A DNA stretch of 38,330 nucleotides, from contig ONSJ01000033.1 in the NCBI GenBank assembly GCA_900320515.1, forward strand, positions 1-38,330, in the 5' to 3' direction. Each line of letters starts with the position of its first letter. The stretch's first letter is position 1. This DNA is from an uncultured Methanobrevibacter sp. (lineage in GTDB: Archaea; Methanobacteriota; Methanobacteria; Methanobacteriales; Methanobacteriaceae). Positions 24,442-32,539 of the stretch are shown here, piece after piece. The notes under the pieces are model-generated. The model searched no databases. It was not told where the DNA came from and saw nothing but the letters and a program-made list of their open reading frames with translations. A program made the translations under genes and the position numbers.

Positions 24442-25581
24442 TTTTACAAACTGGTCAATTTCGGATTTTGTAATTGTCAATGGTGGAACAAACCTTAACA
24501 CCTTGTCGGCGGTGCAGTTGATTAAAAATCCTGCTTCTCTTAATTTGTCCACATATTCTGCGCCAGGCTTGGTCAATTCAACACCTACCATTAAACCTTT
24601 ACCACGCACATCTGCGATTATTTCCTTATCCAATTTTTTAAGCTCGGATATGAAGTATTCGCCGACTTCATTGACATTGTCAAGGATATTTTCCTCATCA
24701 AATGCATCAAGAACGGCATTAGCTGCAGCCGCAACCAATGGACCTCCGCCGAAGGTTGTTCCGTGGTCACCTGGAACGAATGCACTGGCTACCTTTTCGG
24801 TTGCAAGGATTCCTCCCATTGGGACTCCTCCGCCGATTCCTTTAGCCATTGTCATTATGTCAGGTTTTACGTCAAAGAGTTCATGAGCGAAAAGTGTTCC
24901 GCATCTTCCAAATCCTGTCTGGACCTCATCGACAATGAATACGATGTCGTTTTCCTTACAGATTTTTTCGATTCCTTTCAGGTATTCGATATCAGGAACG
25001 TTGACTCCCCCTTCACCCTGGATAGGCTCTACAATAATTGCTGCAGTATTTTCTGTAACTGCCTCCTTGATTGCTTCCAAATCATTGTATGGCACATTGA
25101 TGAAACCCTTTGGCAAAATGGATTTGAACGGTTCGTGGTAATGTTCGTGACCGGTTGCTGCAAGTGTCATTATGGTCCTTCCGTGGAATGACTCGACGGT
25201 TGAGATGACCTCGCTTTTTCCTGTGTATTTGACAGCTAACTTAATGGCTCCCTCATTTGCCTCAGCACCGCTGTTTGCATAAAATATTCTGTCGAAACCG
25301 GTTTTGTCGACCAATTTTTTGGCATAAATCAAAGCAGGCTCGTTGTAGTAGATGCTTGAAATGTGAATGAGCTTTTCTGCCTGGTCCTGAATTGCCTTTA
25401 CAAGTTTAGGATGATTGTGACCTAAACAGTTAACTGCAATACCTGCAAACATGTCCACATATTCATTTCCATCGATATCCCATACTTTAACACCTTCCCC
25501 GTGATCAAGTACGATTGGCTGTCTGGTGAAAGTGTTTATGAAATAATCATCTTCAATCTTAATTAATTCCTGAGTATTCAT
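24421..25581 (-). CDS. argD: Acetylornithine aminotransferase
   Basis: PLP class III aminotransferase making N-acetylornithine from the semialdehyde in arginine synthesis; in many organisms it also serves the diaminopimelate pathway, which fits its place near lysA-dapF. The 386 residues contain IFYANSGAEANEGAIKLA, SFHGRT, VDEVQTGFGRCG and the PLP lysine Lys247 in TMAKGIGGG, with TTFGGGPL for phosphate binding. The start ATG follows TAGGAG. It is single, transcribed toward the nudix gene. Confidence 0.92.
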   Translation of the reverse strand: MNTQELIKIEDDYFINTFTRQPIVLDHGEGVKVWDIDGNEYVDMFAGIAVNCLGHNHPKLVKAIQDQAEKLIHISSIYYNEPALIYAKKLVDKTGFDRIFYANSGAEANEGAIKLAVKYTGKSEVISTVESFHGRTIMTLAATGHEHYHEPFKSILPKGFINVPYNDLEAIKEAVTENTAAIIVEPIQGEGGVNVPDIEYLKGIEKICKENDIVFIVDEVQTGFGRCGTLFAHELFDVKPDIMTMAKGIGGGVPMGGILATEKVASAFVPGDHGTTFGGGPLVAAAANAVLDAFDEENILDNVNEVGEYFISELKKLDKEIIADVRGKGLMVGVELTKPGAEYVDKLREAGFLINCTADKVLRFVPPLTITKSEIDQFVKALDEIL

Positions 25582-25694
25582 AATAATCTCCTAATATATT
25601 TAATCATTAAACATATTAGATTAAATTAATATAAAATACTTTCCACAGAATCATCTGATAAGTGAAAAGAATGAAGTGATTAGGCATTGGTTTT

Positions 25695-25731
25695 AAAAAA
25701 AATTTAAATAGATGAAATTAATCATCTATTT
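25695..25731 (-). terminator. Terminator of the solitary adhesin domain gene, spanning its stop
   Basis: AAATAGATGA (25706-25715) and TCATCTATTT (25722-25731) form a 10-bp stem containing the TAG stop (25728-25726); eight T follow on the minus strand. It closely resembles the terminator at 10642-10665. Confidence 0.75.
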
Positions 25732-25980
25732 GACTTTAACGGTTGTTTTAATGGTGTCTTTGAGGTAAGTCATTTTGACTGTGTATTTCTTGCCTTTTTT
25801 GAGCTTTTTGATAACATTCTTTTTAATAGTGACCTTGGCTATTCCTTTTTTGTTGGTTTTGACCTTGTAGGTTTTTCCTTTGAATTTGAAGGTTATCTTT
25901 TTGCCTTTGACCTTTTTGCCGTTGATTTTGAGGGTCGCTTTTAATTTAACTTTTTCATCTGAAAAATTTGAAAAATTCAT
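25726..25980 (-). CDS. Solitary adhesin-type Ig-like repeat domain
   Basis: An 84-residue Lys-rich product: ATLKINGKKVKGKKITFKFKGKTYKVKTNKKGIAKVTIKK and a KKGKKYTVKMTYLKDTIKTTVKVK tail. This is one copy of the Ig-like repeat that ends Methanobrevibacter adhesin-like proteins, and it matches the tail of the decayed gene at 17845-18451. It lacks a signal peptide and no further adhesin sequence lies upstream, so it is probably a remnant left by deletion. No ribosome site precedes the ATG, but AT-rich TTAAATATT about 30 bp before could drive a leaderless transcript, and the terminator is intact, so expression of the lone domain is possible. Confidence 0.6.
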   Translation of the reverse strand: MNFSNFSDEKVKLKATLKINGKKVKGKKITFKFKGKTYKVKTNKKGIAKVTIKKNVIKKLKKGKKYTVKMTYLKDTIKTTVKVK

Positions 25981-26110
25981 TATTATATAATATATTCACA
26001 ATAATATTTAACTATTTAAACAATTTGATAAACAATTGAACTTAAAAACATGATTAGTTATTCAAAAACTATTTAATAGGAGTCATTAAATAATAGTATA
26101 AGGTGAAAAA

Positions 26111-26542
26111 ATGAAAGTCGCTATAATTGAAACTGACAAAGGTAATATCGAATTAGAATTATTCCCAAAAGAGGCTCCAGGTACTGTAGCCAACTTTGAA
26201 AAATTAATCAATGAAGGATTTTATGACGGATTGACCTTCCACAGGGTAATTCCAAACTTTGTAATCCAAGGAGGATGCCCTAACGGAAACGGTACCGGAG
26301 GACCTGGATACACCATCAAATGTGAAACCGAAGGAAACCCTCACAGACACGGAACCGGTGCACTATCAATGGCACACGCTGGTAAAGACACTGGAGGAAG
26401 CCAATTCTTTATTACACACTGTCCACAGCCACACTTAGATGGAGTTCACACCGTATTCGGCCAAGTAATCAAAGGCCAAGACGTTGTTGATGCTATCCGC
26501 CCGGGTGACGTTATGAACAGAGTCACCATAGAAGAAAGATAA
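26111..26542 (+). CDS. Peptidyl-prolyl cis-trans isomerase, cyclophilin type
   Basis: A 143-residue cytoplasmic cyclophilin catalysing proline isomerisation in protein folding. Family marks are [23 protein letters not shown], the catalytic-pocket [14 protein letters not shown] and [25 protein letters not shown]. No signal peptide is present. The start ATG follows GGTGA. It is single, between a remnant adhesin domain and the HEPN-like pair, and ends in a terminator hairpin with the stop in its loop. Confidence 0.95.
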   Translation: MKVAIIETDKGNIELELFPKEAPGTVANFEKLINEGFYDGLTFHRVIPNFVIQGGCPNGNGTGGPGYTIKCETEGNPHRHGTGALSMAHAGKDTGGSQFFITHCPQPHLDGVHTVFGQVIKGQDVVDAIRPGDVMNRVTIEER

Positions 26543-26565
26543 CCTTTCTTTTTACTTCTTTTTTA
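26532..26565 (+). terminator. Cyclophilin terminator hairpin at the stop codon
   Basis: AAGAAAG (26532-26538) pairs with CTTTCTT (26544-26550). The TAA stop (26540-26542) is in the loop and a T-rich tract follows. Confidence 0.65.
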
Positions 26566-26921
26566 TTTTTATCTATTTTAATTTAGTTAAACAGCTTTTA
26601 AAGAAAAAGTTGTATGGGTTTGAAAAATTGCTCCCGTTTAAAACTGCTTATTTTAAATATCAAGAATTGCATATTCTTTAATTATCAAAATATCCAAAAT
26701 CCGAACATTGAATATGCACCATATCATCTCAAAAATCAGATTTTTAGAAAAATTTACAGGTTCATTGCAATATTTATTCGACCGTAAAAACTATAATTTT
26801 AGATTTAACAGAAATTTTACAATCTTATAGCAAAATTGAGATATATAAATACATAAAATTTAAATATTGATTAAAACAAAGAGTAATTTTGAATTTAAAT
26901 AACATTAAGGAGGATAAAATA
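26566..26921. other. AT-rich intergenic region without a gene
   Basis: About 350 bp with no coding frame that looks real. AAGAAT/ATTCTT flanking TGCAT (about 26660-26676) is a weak inverted repeat. TATATAAATA near 26841 is a likely TATA box for the HEPN-like pair, giving a leader of about 50 nt. Nothing else recognised. Confidence 0.4.
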
Positions 26922-27341
26922 ATGCAACAGAATTATTCTCAAAGATTGGAAATGCAAATTCCACAAGAAAATACATATACTGGATTGACAAAAACTAAAA
27001 ATATGGATAAAGAACTCGCAAATCTTTCAAAAGATTATAATATTCTCAAAATTGATGAATTAAAAGAATATTTGGAAAAAAATGGTGGATTAATACCATA
27101 TATTCACTCAATAACTCCTTTAATTAAAGATTATTTCCCTAAAAATGAATTATGCCTAACTTACTATATTGATCCAGAATTTGAAGAGTTGAATCATGCC
27201 TTAATTTGTGTGATAGGAAAAAATTCATTATTTGAAAAAGAAAGAGAACTAATGAATCAACTTAATGATAAATTACTATATTTAACTGATTTTTCAACTG
27301 ATGTAAAAAGTTTAATTTCTGTAAGGCTGTGGTGGTTATGA
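26922..27341 (+). CDS. Putative partner protein of a HEPN-type module
   Basis: A 139-residue soluble protein with no firm family match. The C-terminal two thirds read LIPYIHSITPLIKDYFPKNELCLTYYIDPEFEELNHALICVI and then FEKERELMNQLNDKLLYLTDF, similar in layout to small bacterial and archaeal proteins with a DPE motif that are encoded directly before HEPN-like proteins. The N-terminal 40 residues are polar and may be disordered. ATG 26922 has a strong AAGGAGG site; an upstream TTG (26889) is rejected. Its TGA overlaps the next ATG (ATGA). Codons are markedly more AT-rich than in neighbours such as the MFS gene, suggesting an acquired module. An antitoxin role is inference. Confidence 0.5.
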   Translation: MQQNYSQRLEMQIPQENTYTGLTKTKNMDKELANLSKDYNILKIDELKEYLEKNGGLIPYIHSITPLIKDYFPKNELCLTYYIDPEFEELNHALICVIGKNSLFEKERELMNQLNDKLLYLTDFSTDVKSLISVRLWWL

Positions 27342-27727
27342 CTGTTTTTGATTGGAAAGAGTTCTACAATGTGGGAAATCACCTTAAAAGTTATTCGAAA
27401 AAGGAAGCATACCAACGTTCAGCAATCTGCAGATACTATTATTCATGCTTTGGCCCAGTTAAAAACTATTACGAAAAATCATTTAGGAAAACGCTATCAT
27501 CAAAAAATGCGCATATCAAATTAATTAATGCATTAAAAAAATCTCCATTTTTTGAAGAGCAAAAATTAGGTGAAAAATTAGCTGAATTAAGAAAAAATAG
27601 AAATTTTGCCGATTATAAAACCGGAAAATTGAGTAAAAAATTGGTTATTGATTCTAAATTGGATGCTGAAGAAATTTTTCAAATGTTAGATGAACTTTAC
27701 AAAAATCCTGTAAGAGTAATGAAATAA
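27338..27727 (+). CDS. HEPN-like protein, possible toxin of a two-gene module
   Basis: A 129-residue all-helical protein. FDWKEFYNVGNHLKS, AYQRSAICRYYYSCFGPVKNYY (24-45), His59 in NAHIKLI, and LAELRKNRNFADYK (81-94) follow the layout of HEPN proteins: a first helix with R-S-A-I-x-R-x-Y-Y, a central His, and a late L-R-x-x-R-N-x-A-D-Y. Classical HEPN ribonucleases carry Rx4-6H; here RNFADY stands in that place, so RNase activity is uncertain. The start overlaps the upstream stop by 4 nt, implying coupled translation. The stop directly abuts the convergent MFS gene. Could also be a non-toxic structural HEPN domain. Confidence 0.55.
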   Translation: MTVFDWKEFYNVGNHLKSYSKKEAYQRSAICRYYYSCFGPVKNYYEKSFRKTLSSKNAHIKLINALKKSPFFEEQKLGEKLAELRKNRNFADYKTGKLSKKLVIDSKLDAEEIFQMLDELYKNPVRVMK

Positions 27728-29092
27728 CTAACTTGTATTAGATTTGATTCCTACAAATGAAGCAAATACTGATGCAATGCACAACACCACACAGATGATG
27801 CAGGTTATCTGACAGCTTTGAATCAGCAGCGGATAGTACTGCTCGATTATCGGAACATCACCCATTATGAACGCAAACACCAAAGTCAATATTCCCATAC
27901 TCATTGCCTGACCGACCGTACGCATTGTCGCAACCGCAGCCGATGCAGCTGAAGTGTCCTTTGGAGGAACGGACCCCATGATTACATTCGTATTCGGCGG
28001 TGAAAAGAGTCCGAATCCTACACCATAGATTACCATGGATACCATCAAAAACTCCATTGGGGTTGCCGCATCCAGAGATGAGAACAGAAACAGTGAAACA
28101 GTCCCAAGACCCATTCCGATTGCCGCAAGGATTTGAGGCACGAACCTGTCGGACAGCCTTCCTGCAATCGGAGCCAAAACCACCTGGCACAATGGAGCCA
28201 CAAGCAGTATCATTCCTGCAGTCTGTGAATCGAATCCCTTGATGTATTGCAGATGATAATTAAGGATTGTTGTAACGGCATAGGTTGCCAGATATGCGCA
28301 CAGTGATGCGAAATTGGCTGAGAGAAACTTGTGATTTTTAAAGAACCTGATATCAAACACCGGATGGGATTGTCTCAGCTCGATAAATCCGAATATCACA
28401 AAAATTATGACTCCCAATACTGTCAGGACCATTCCCAATTGTGTGTTTAAAATGGTAAAGCCGTACATGAAGAGCACCATTCCGATTCCATATGTCAATG
28501 ATCCCTTGATGTCCAATGGAATGCCCTTAAATGAAATCCATTCCTCATCGATTCTTGTTAAAAGCAATGCCAGAATCACAAAGAGAAACGGAACTCCGAA
28601 CAGCACTACAGATCTCCAGCCCAGATTGTAATTCAGGATTCCTCCCAATACCGGAGACAAAGAGAGTCCCACATAGACCCCGGTAATGTTTATCCCCAAT
28701 GCCTTTCCGCGCTCTTCAGGAGGAAATGCGGACACTATCATTGCCATGGAGGTGACATTGATGAAAGCCAGTGCTATTCCCAAGATAAACCTGCAGGCAA
28801 GGAACTGTTCCTGAGATGTTACGCAAACATTGACTATGGAAATTATGATAAATAGAATAATGCTTATGTTTGTGACCTTCTTAAGACCGAATTTTCCTGA
28901 AATTTGGCCGGCAGGAACCGAGAGAACAGCCACAACCAACAAAAAAATAATTGTTACCCAGTTTTGAACGATATTGCTCATGTGAAATTCTGTTGCAATT
29001 GATGGAATGACAATGGTTACTGCATTGACCGCAAAAACCGTGAAAAATGACAATACCGTACAAATCAATAAGAGTAAATTTTTATTTTCCAT
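27728..29092 (-). CDS. MFS transporter, drug:H+ antiporter type (DHA2-like)
   Basis: A 454-residue membrane protein with about 14 hydrophobic segments, as in EmrB/QacA-type exporters. LCTVLSFFTVFAVNAVTIVIPSIATEF opens helix 1 (motif D1-like), GQISGKFGLKKV is motif A between helices 2 and 3, RFILGIALAF follows in helix 4 and GVYVGLSLSPVLGGIL is the antiporter motif C in helix 5. Export of toxic compounds is likely, substrate unknown. ATG 29092 is preferred over GTG 29095; there is little room for a leader. It shares a symmetric TATA element with the divergent CPBP gene. Confidence 0.88.
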   Translation of the reverse strand: MENKNLLLLICTVLSFFTVFAVNAVTIVIPSIATEFHMSNIVQNWVTIIFLLVVAVLSVPAGQISGKFGLKKVTNISIILFIIISIVNVCVTSQEQFLACRFILGIALAFINVTSMAMIVSAFPPEERGKALGINITGVYVGLSLSPVLGGILNYNLGWRSVVLFGVPFLFVILALLLTRIDEEWISFKGIPLDIKGSLTYGIGMVLFMYGFTILNTQLGMVLTVLGVIIFVIFGFIELRQSHPVFDIRFFKNHKFLSANFASLCAYLATYAVTTILNYHLQYIKGFDSQTAGMILLVAPLCQVVLAPIAGRLSDRFVPQILAAIGMGLGTVSLFLFSSLDAATPMEFLMVSMVIYGVGFGLFSPPNTNVIMGSVPPKDTSAASAAVATMRTVGQAMSMGILTLVFAFIMGDVPIIEQYYPLLIQSCQITCIICVVLCIASVFASFVGIKSNTS

Positions 29093-29116
29093 CACTATTA
29101 TATATTCATGATGAAG

Positions 29117-29124
29117 TTTAAATA
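29117..29124. promoter_or_regulatory. Symmetric TATA element serving two divergent leaderless genes
   Basis: TTTAAATA, with self-complementary core TTTAAA centred at 29119.5. The A of the plus-strand ATG (29147) and the A of the minus-strand ATG (29092) are each exactly 27.5 bp from this centre. That is the normal archaeal TATA-to-start distance, so both transcripts would begin at or next to their start codons. Confidence 0.6.
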
Positions 29125-29146
29125 TTTTTTAAAATAAACTATAATT

Positions 29147-30016
29147 ATGAGCGAAAACAAATTTCCGGAATATATCACATTCCCAAGAACCTTCGAAAAG
29201 TATAGATGGTACAAACCCATCCTCGTATTCATAGTCGGAGCAATTGTATATGCAGTATTACAGGTTTTATTACTTATGATTTTTAACGTTGCCTACGATA
29301 CGAACACTATTACTCAATTAATGACAGGAGGATACGAAGCCCTAAATTCTGAAGTTGGAAGCTACATCGGTTATCTGTCTGTGGCCATTTTCATTCCTTC
29401 ACTTTATATTGCAACTAAAATTGTTCGGGACAGGCCGTTTTCTTCCTATTCATCATCACGTGGAGGATGGAACTGGAAACTCTTCTTTAAGTCACTTTTA
29501 ATTCCATTGGCAGTATATATAGTCTATGAAATTATACATGTCCTGATTTTTGGACAAAAAAGCGCGAATACACTGACACCTACCTTCTTTTTGATATGCC
29601 TGATTATCATACCTTTGCAATGCATTGGAGAAGAATACGTCATAAGAGGTTTGATTATGCAAACCTTCGGATCATGGTTTAAGATACCTGTTCTGGCGAT
29701 TGTCCTTCAATCCATAGTTTTTGCATCATTACATCCCTACAGCATCCTGGGAGTAATCGGAGTATTCATACAGGGAATCCTATTGGGATTCATAGCCTGG
29801 CGCAGCAACGGTCTGGAAGCTTCTTGCGCACTTCATAGCGTGAATAACCTAATAAGTGCATATTTTGTAGCTTTAGGATTTGAAGTGAGCTCATCTCTAA
29901 TCACCCCTTACGACTTTGCTTCAACAATGATTGTTAGCACAATCTCAGCATTGGCACTGTATTATGTCGGAACAAAGAAAGGCTGGTTTGAGGAAAAGAC
30001 AGAGAATCTATGGTAA
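29147..30016 (+). CDS. CPBP family intramembrane protease
   Basis: A 289-residue membrane protein of the CPBP (CAAX protease/Abi) family with about eight hydrophobic segments. The glutamate-type active site is complete: E162-E163-x-x-x-R167 in GEEYVIRG, His196 in FASLHP and His230 in ALHSVNN. Archaeal members are of mostly unknown function; prenyl-protein processing or protein/peptide maturation are known family roles. No ribosome site precedes the ATG and TTTAAA is 27 bp upstream, so a leaderless transcript is likely. It is divergent from the MFS exporter, with which it may share control. Confidence 0.87.
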   Translation: MSENKFPEYITFPRTFEKYRWYKPILVFIVGAIVYAVLQVLLLMIFNVAYDTNTITQLMTGGYEALNSEVGSYIGYLSVAIFIPSLYIATKIVRDRPFSSYSSSRGGWNWKLFFKSLLIPLAVYIVYEIIHVLIFGQKSANTLTPTFFLICLIIIPLQCIGEEYVIRGLIMQTFGSWFKIPVLAIVLQSIVFASLHPYSILGVIGVFIQGILLGFIAWRSNGLEASCALHSVNNLISAYFVALGFEVSSSLITPYDFASTMIVSTISALALYYVGTKKGWFEEKTENLW

Positions 30017-30027
30017 AATCACTCTTA

Positions 30028-30066
30028 GTTTTGAGTTCAATAGCTCAAAACCTTATTATTTTTTAA
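30028..30066 (+). terminator. Terminator after the CPBP gene
   Basis: GTTTTGAG (30028-30035) and CTCAAAAC (30044-30051) form an 8-bp stem with an 8-nt loop, followed by a T-rich tract that reaches the end of the convergent glycosylase gene. Confidence 0.65.
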
Positions 30067-30973
30067 GTTTCTCCATCAGCCCGGACCTGCGGGCATAATG
30101 AAACATGTACAATTGGACATATCCTGCATTATCACCAAATTCATCCATTCCGAATTCCCTGACCTTGGAAACACTTATGTCCTTGCCTTCAAAATACAGA
30201 TGGGACACTATCCTTTTTATCCAGACATCAGACGGGAAGGCTTCCCTGAAGTTGAATCCGTAAAGCAGTATGCAGTCTGCCACCTTCGGACCGACACCCG
30301 GAACCTCAATGATTGTTTCAAAGGCTTCGTCATAACTCATGTTTGAAATTTCCGACAGGTCCATTTCAAGTGTAAACATCTCGCTTGCCCTTCTCATGTA
30401 GGGTGCCCTATATCCTACACCACATTCCTTCAGATTATTTTTGCAACTGCAAATATCTTCAATATCTGATGAATTAAATTCATCTTCATCATCCAAATAC
30501 ACATTTCCTAACACGGAACTTTTAGGAAAAGTATAGTATCCGTCATGCTCATTTCCCCATTTTTCCTTCATGCCGGAAATCGATTTTGTCCACCTTTTGA
30601 TGGAATTGTTTGCAGAGCATATTGATGATATGATGCATTCAAAGGGGTCGGGCGCTAAAAAAAGTCTCAAGCCGTTGCAGAATTCGCTCATTTCGGCAAG
30701 TTCCGCATGGTTGTGCAAATATTTATAGAATCTGTTCAAATCAAAATCCAAATCATAGATGTAGCTCAATTTGGAAACGGCATCACTTTGAGAAATTTCA
30801 CCATCGAAATTGAAATCCAGAAAATCGCCTGACTGGCGAACATCAAAAATGACCGGCTTATCATCGACCATGACAACCTGCCTGAATGATTCGTCAACCT
30901 GCTTCCAAGGGGGCTGTGAAGTCTGGCCGGAAAATTGGGTAAGTTCTAAATCGATTGGAGCTTTGATGATCAT
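30056..30973 (-). CDS. ogg: 8-oxoguanine DNA glycosylase/lyase, OGG1-like
   Basis: HhH-GPD base-excision enzyme that removes oxidised guanine. The 305-residue protein has an OGG1/AlkA N-terminal beta domain (residues about 1-100), a helical core with [13 protein letters not shown] (matching the NNN region of OGG1), and [29 protein letters not shown]. Lys230 is the Schiff-base residue and Asp249 the catalytic acid; their 19-residue spacing equals that of human OGG1 (K249/D268). A Cys-containing acidic insert lies at about 160-185. Its ATG overlaps the hisF stop by 4 nt. AlkA-type alkylbase glycosylase is excluded by the lysine. Confidence 0.88.
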   Translation of the reverse strand: MIIKAPIDLELTQFSGQTSQPPWKQVDESFRQVVMVDDKPVIFDVRQSGDFLDFNFDGEISQSDAVSKLSYIYDLDFDLNRFYKYLHNHAELAEMSEFCNGLRLFLAPDPFECIISSICSANNSIKRWTKSISGMKEKWGNEHDGYYTFPKSSVLGNVYLDDEDEFNSSDIEDICSCKNNLKECGVGYRAPYMRRASEMFTLEMDLSEISNMSYDEAFETIIEVPGVGPKVADCILLYGFNFREAFPSDVWIKRIVSHLYFEGKDISVSKVREFGMDEFGDNAGYVQLYMFHYARRSGLMEKLKK

Positions 30974-31794
30974 AACCTAACAGCCACATTATTTTCTTTT
31001 AAGTATTCCTTGACTGTGCCGATTGAATATTGGTTGAAGTGGAATATGCTTGCTGCAAGCGCAGCTGAAACATCAGTCTTTTCAAACACTTCAAGAATAT
31101 GCTTAGGCTCGCCAACTCCTCCACTGGCAATGACCGGAATGTCAACCGCATCATTGATGGCCTTGTTAAGCTCGATGTCATAGCCGTTCTGGGTTCCGTC
31201 TCCGTCCATACTGGTCAAGAGCACTTCACCGGCACCACGGTCCTGGCATTCGATTGCCCACTGAATTGCATCAATGCCTGTGAACTCCCGTCCGCCGTAA
31301 ATGCTTGTATCAAACCAGCAGTACCCGTTATCTGTTTCTATAACTGTTTTGTCAGGGACATCATCCGGATGGTCAACGTATCTTCTCTTTGCATCGATTC
31401 CTATCACGACTGCCTGGGAACCGACAACCTTTGAGGCCTCGGTCAACAGTTCAGGATTCTTGATGGCTGCAGTGTTGGTTGAGCATTTGTCCGCTCCCGC
31501 CTTAAGCATGTTGATGTAGTCGTCGACCTTTCTTATTCCTCCGCCTACACAGATTGGCATGAATACGTTTTCGGTCAATCTGTCAATCACATCGGCCATT
31601 GTGGCACGCCTTTCATGTGAAGCGGTAATGTCCAAAACGACAACTTCATCCGCACCTTCCTCATAGTAGCGTGTTGCAAGATCAACCGGATTTCCTGCAT
31701 ATTTGATTTGCTTAAACTCGACTCCCTTAACGACACGGCCTTCAGGAACCTGCAGGTCACAATCCAAACAAGGAATAATTCTTTTGGTCAACAT
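30970..31794 (-). CDS. hisF: Imidazole glycerol phosphate synthase, cyclase subunit
   Basis: Cyclises PRFAR with ammonia from HisH to give imidazole glycerol phosphate and AICAR, linking histidine and purine synthesis. The 274-residue half-barrel repeats show [19 protein letters not shown] at the N-terminus with the catalytic Asp region, [20 protein letters not shown] in the middle with the second catalytic Asp, [13 protein letters not shown] and [10 protein letters not shown] for phosphate binding. The first loop is a little longer than in bacterial HisF. It is translationally coupled to the glycosylase gene and follows secG by 42 bp. Confidence 0.95.
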   Translation of the reverse strand: MLTKRIIPCLDCDLQVPEGRVVKGVEFKQIKYAGNPVDLATRYYEEGADEVVVLDITASHERRATMADVIDRLTENVFMPICVGGGIRKVDDYINMLKAGADKCSTNTAAIKNPELLTEASKVVGSQAVVIGIDAKRRYVDHPDDVPDKTVIETDNGYCWFDTSIYGGREFTGIDAIQWAIECQDRGAGEVLLTSMDGDGTQNGYDIELNKAINDAVDIPVIASGGVGEPKHILEVFEKTDVSAALAASIFHFNQYSIGTVKEYLKENNVAVRL

Positions 31795-31824
31795 AAAAAT
31801 CCATAAAAAAAGTAGAAAATTTGT

Positions 31825-31840
31825 TTAAGAATATTCTTAA
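31825..31840 (-). terminator. 16-bp palindrome containing the secG stop codon
   Basis: TTAAGAATATTCTTAA is self-complementary and holds the secG TAA (31839-31837). On the minus strand T-rich sequence follows before hisF. It may end or attenuate the secG transcript. Confidence 0.4.
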
Positions 31841-31998
31841 GCAGAATATCTTAAAACGAAACATAAAATTGCTAAAATAACTGTAGCAACAATAACGTGT
31901 TCAGGTGAAAGTTTTGGACCTAAACTTTCTTCATCAAAGTACCTTACCAAACCTGCACCGGTTTGAGGCATTGAAATCTTATTATCTTTTTTTGCCAT
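31837..31998 (-). CDS. secG: Preprotein translocase subunit Sec61-beta (archaeal SecG)
   Basis: A 53-residue tail-anchored component of the SecYE-beta translocon in the cell membrane. MAKKDNKISMPQTGAGLVRYFDEESLGPKLSPEHVIV is the typical archaeal Sec61-beta cytoplasmic part, with the AGLVRYFDEE signature, and VIVATVILAILCFVLRYSA is the single C-terminal helix. The start ATG follows GGAG. It lies in a minus-strand run with srp54, pus10 and moaC upstream and hisF downstream; srp54 near secG fits shared function in protein targeting. Confidence 0.92.
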   Translation of the reverse strand: MAKKDNKISMPQTGAGLVRYFDEESLGPKLSPEHVIVATVILAILCFVLRYSA

Positions 31999-32067
31999 AA
32001 TAATTCTCCATTAAATTAATTGATAAAAATAACTTAATATATCTATTTTTTTCATCATATATAAAGT

Positions 32068-32535
32068 TTAAATTTTTTCCTTCTTGATGACCTTGATATC
32101 ACTTATTCTGGTATCCGGATATTGGCCATCCTCATCCTTTTCAACAGCCTTAACCATATCCCATACGGTTAAAAGTGCAACACTGACACCGGTGATTGCT
32201 TCCATTTCAACACCTGTCTTGCCTAAAGTGTTAACGGCACATGTTGCAATGATTTCATCATCTTTCACTTCAAAATCAAGTTCTATACCTGTCAAAGCCA
32301 ACGGATGGCAAAGCGGTATTATTGAAGATGTGTTTTTTACTGCCTGAATTCCTGCAATCTGAGCGGTTGTAAGCACATTTCCCTTTTTGATTTCCTCATT
32401 TTGAATCAGACTGATTGTATTCCTATCCAAAAATATGCTTCCACTGGCTATTGCCCTTCTTTTTTGATCAGGTTTAGCCCCGACTTCAACCATATGCACT
32501 CCGCTGTCTGTCAAATGTGTAAATTCCTCTGCCAT
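32068..32535 (-). CDS. moaC: Cyclic pyranopterin monophosphate synthase
   Basis: Forms cyclic pyranopterin monophosphate from 3',8-cyclo-GTP, early in molybdopterin synthesis. The 155 residues contain [19 protein letters not shown] at the N-terminus, [26 protein letters not shown], and [26 protein letters not shown] with the active-site Lys and Asp. Its product ends up in formate dehydrogenase (fdhA in this window) and formylmethanofuran dehydrogenase. It begins 4 bp after the pus10 stop in the srp54-pus10-moaC unit. Confidence 0.95.
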   Translation of the reverse strand: MAEEFTHLTDSGVHMVEVGAKPDQKRRAIASGSIFLDRNTISLIQNEEIKKGNVLTTAQIAGIQAVKNTSSIIPLCHPLALTGIELDFEVKDDEIIATCAVNTLGKTGVEMEAITGVSVALLTVWDMVKAVEKDEDGQYPDTRISDIKVIKKEKI

Positions 32536-32539
32536 ATTA

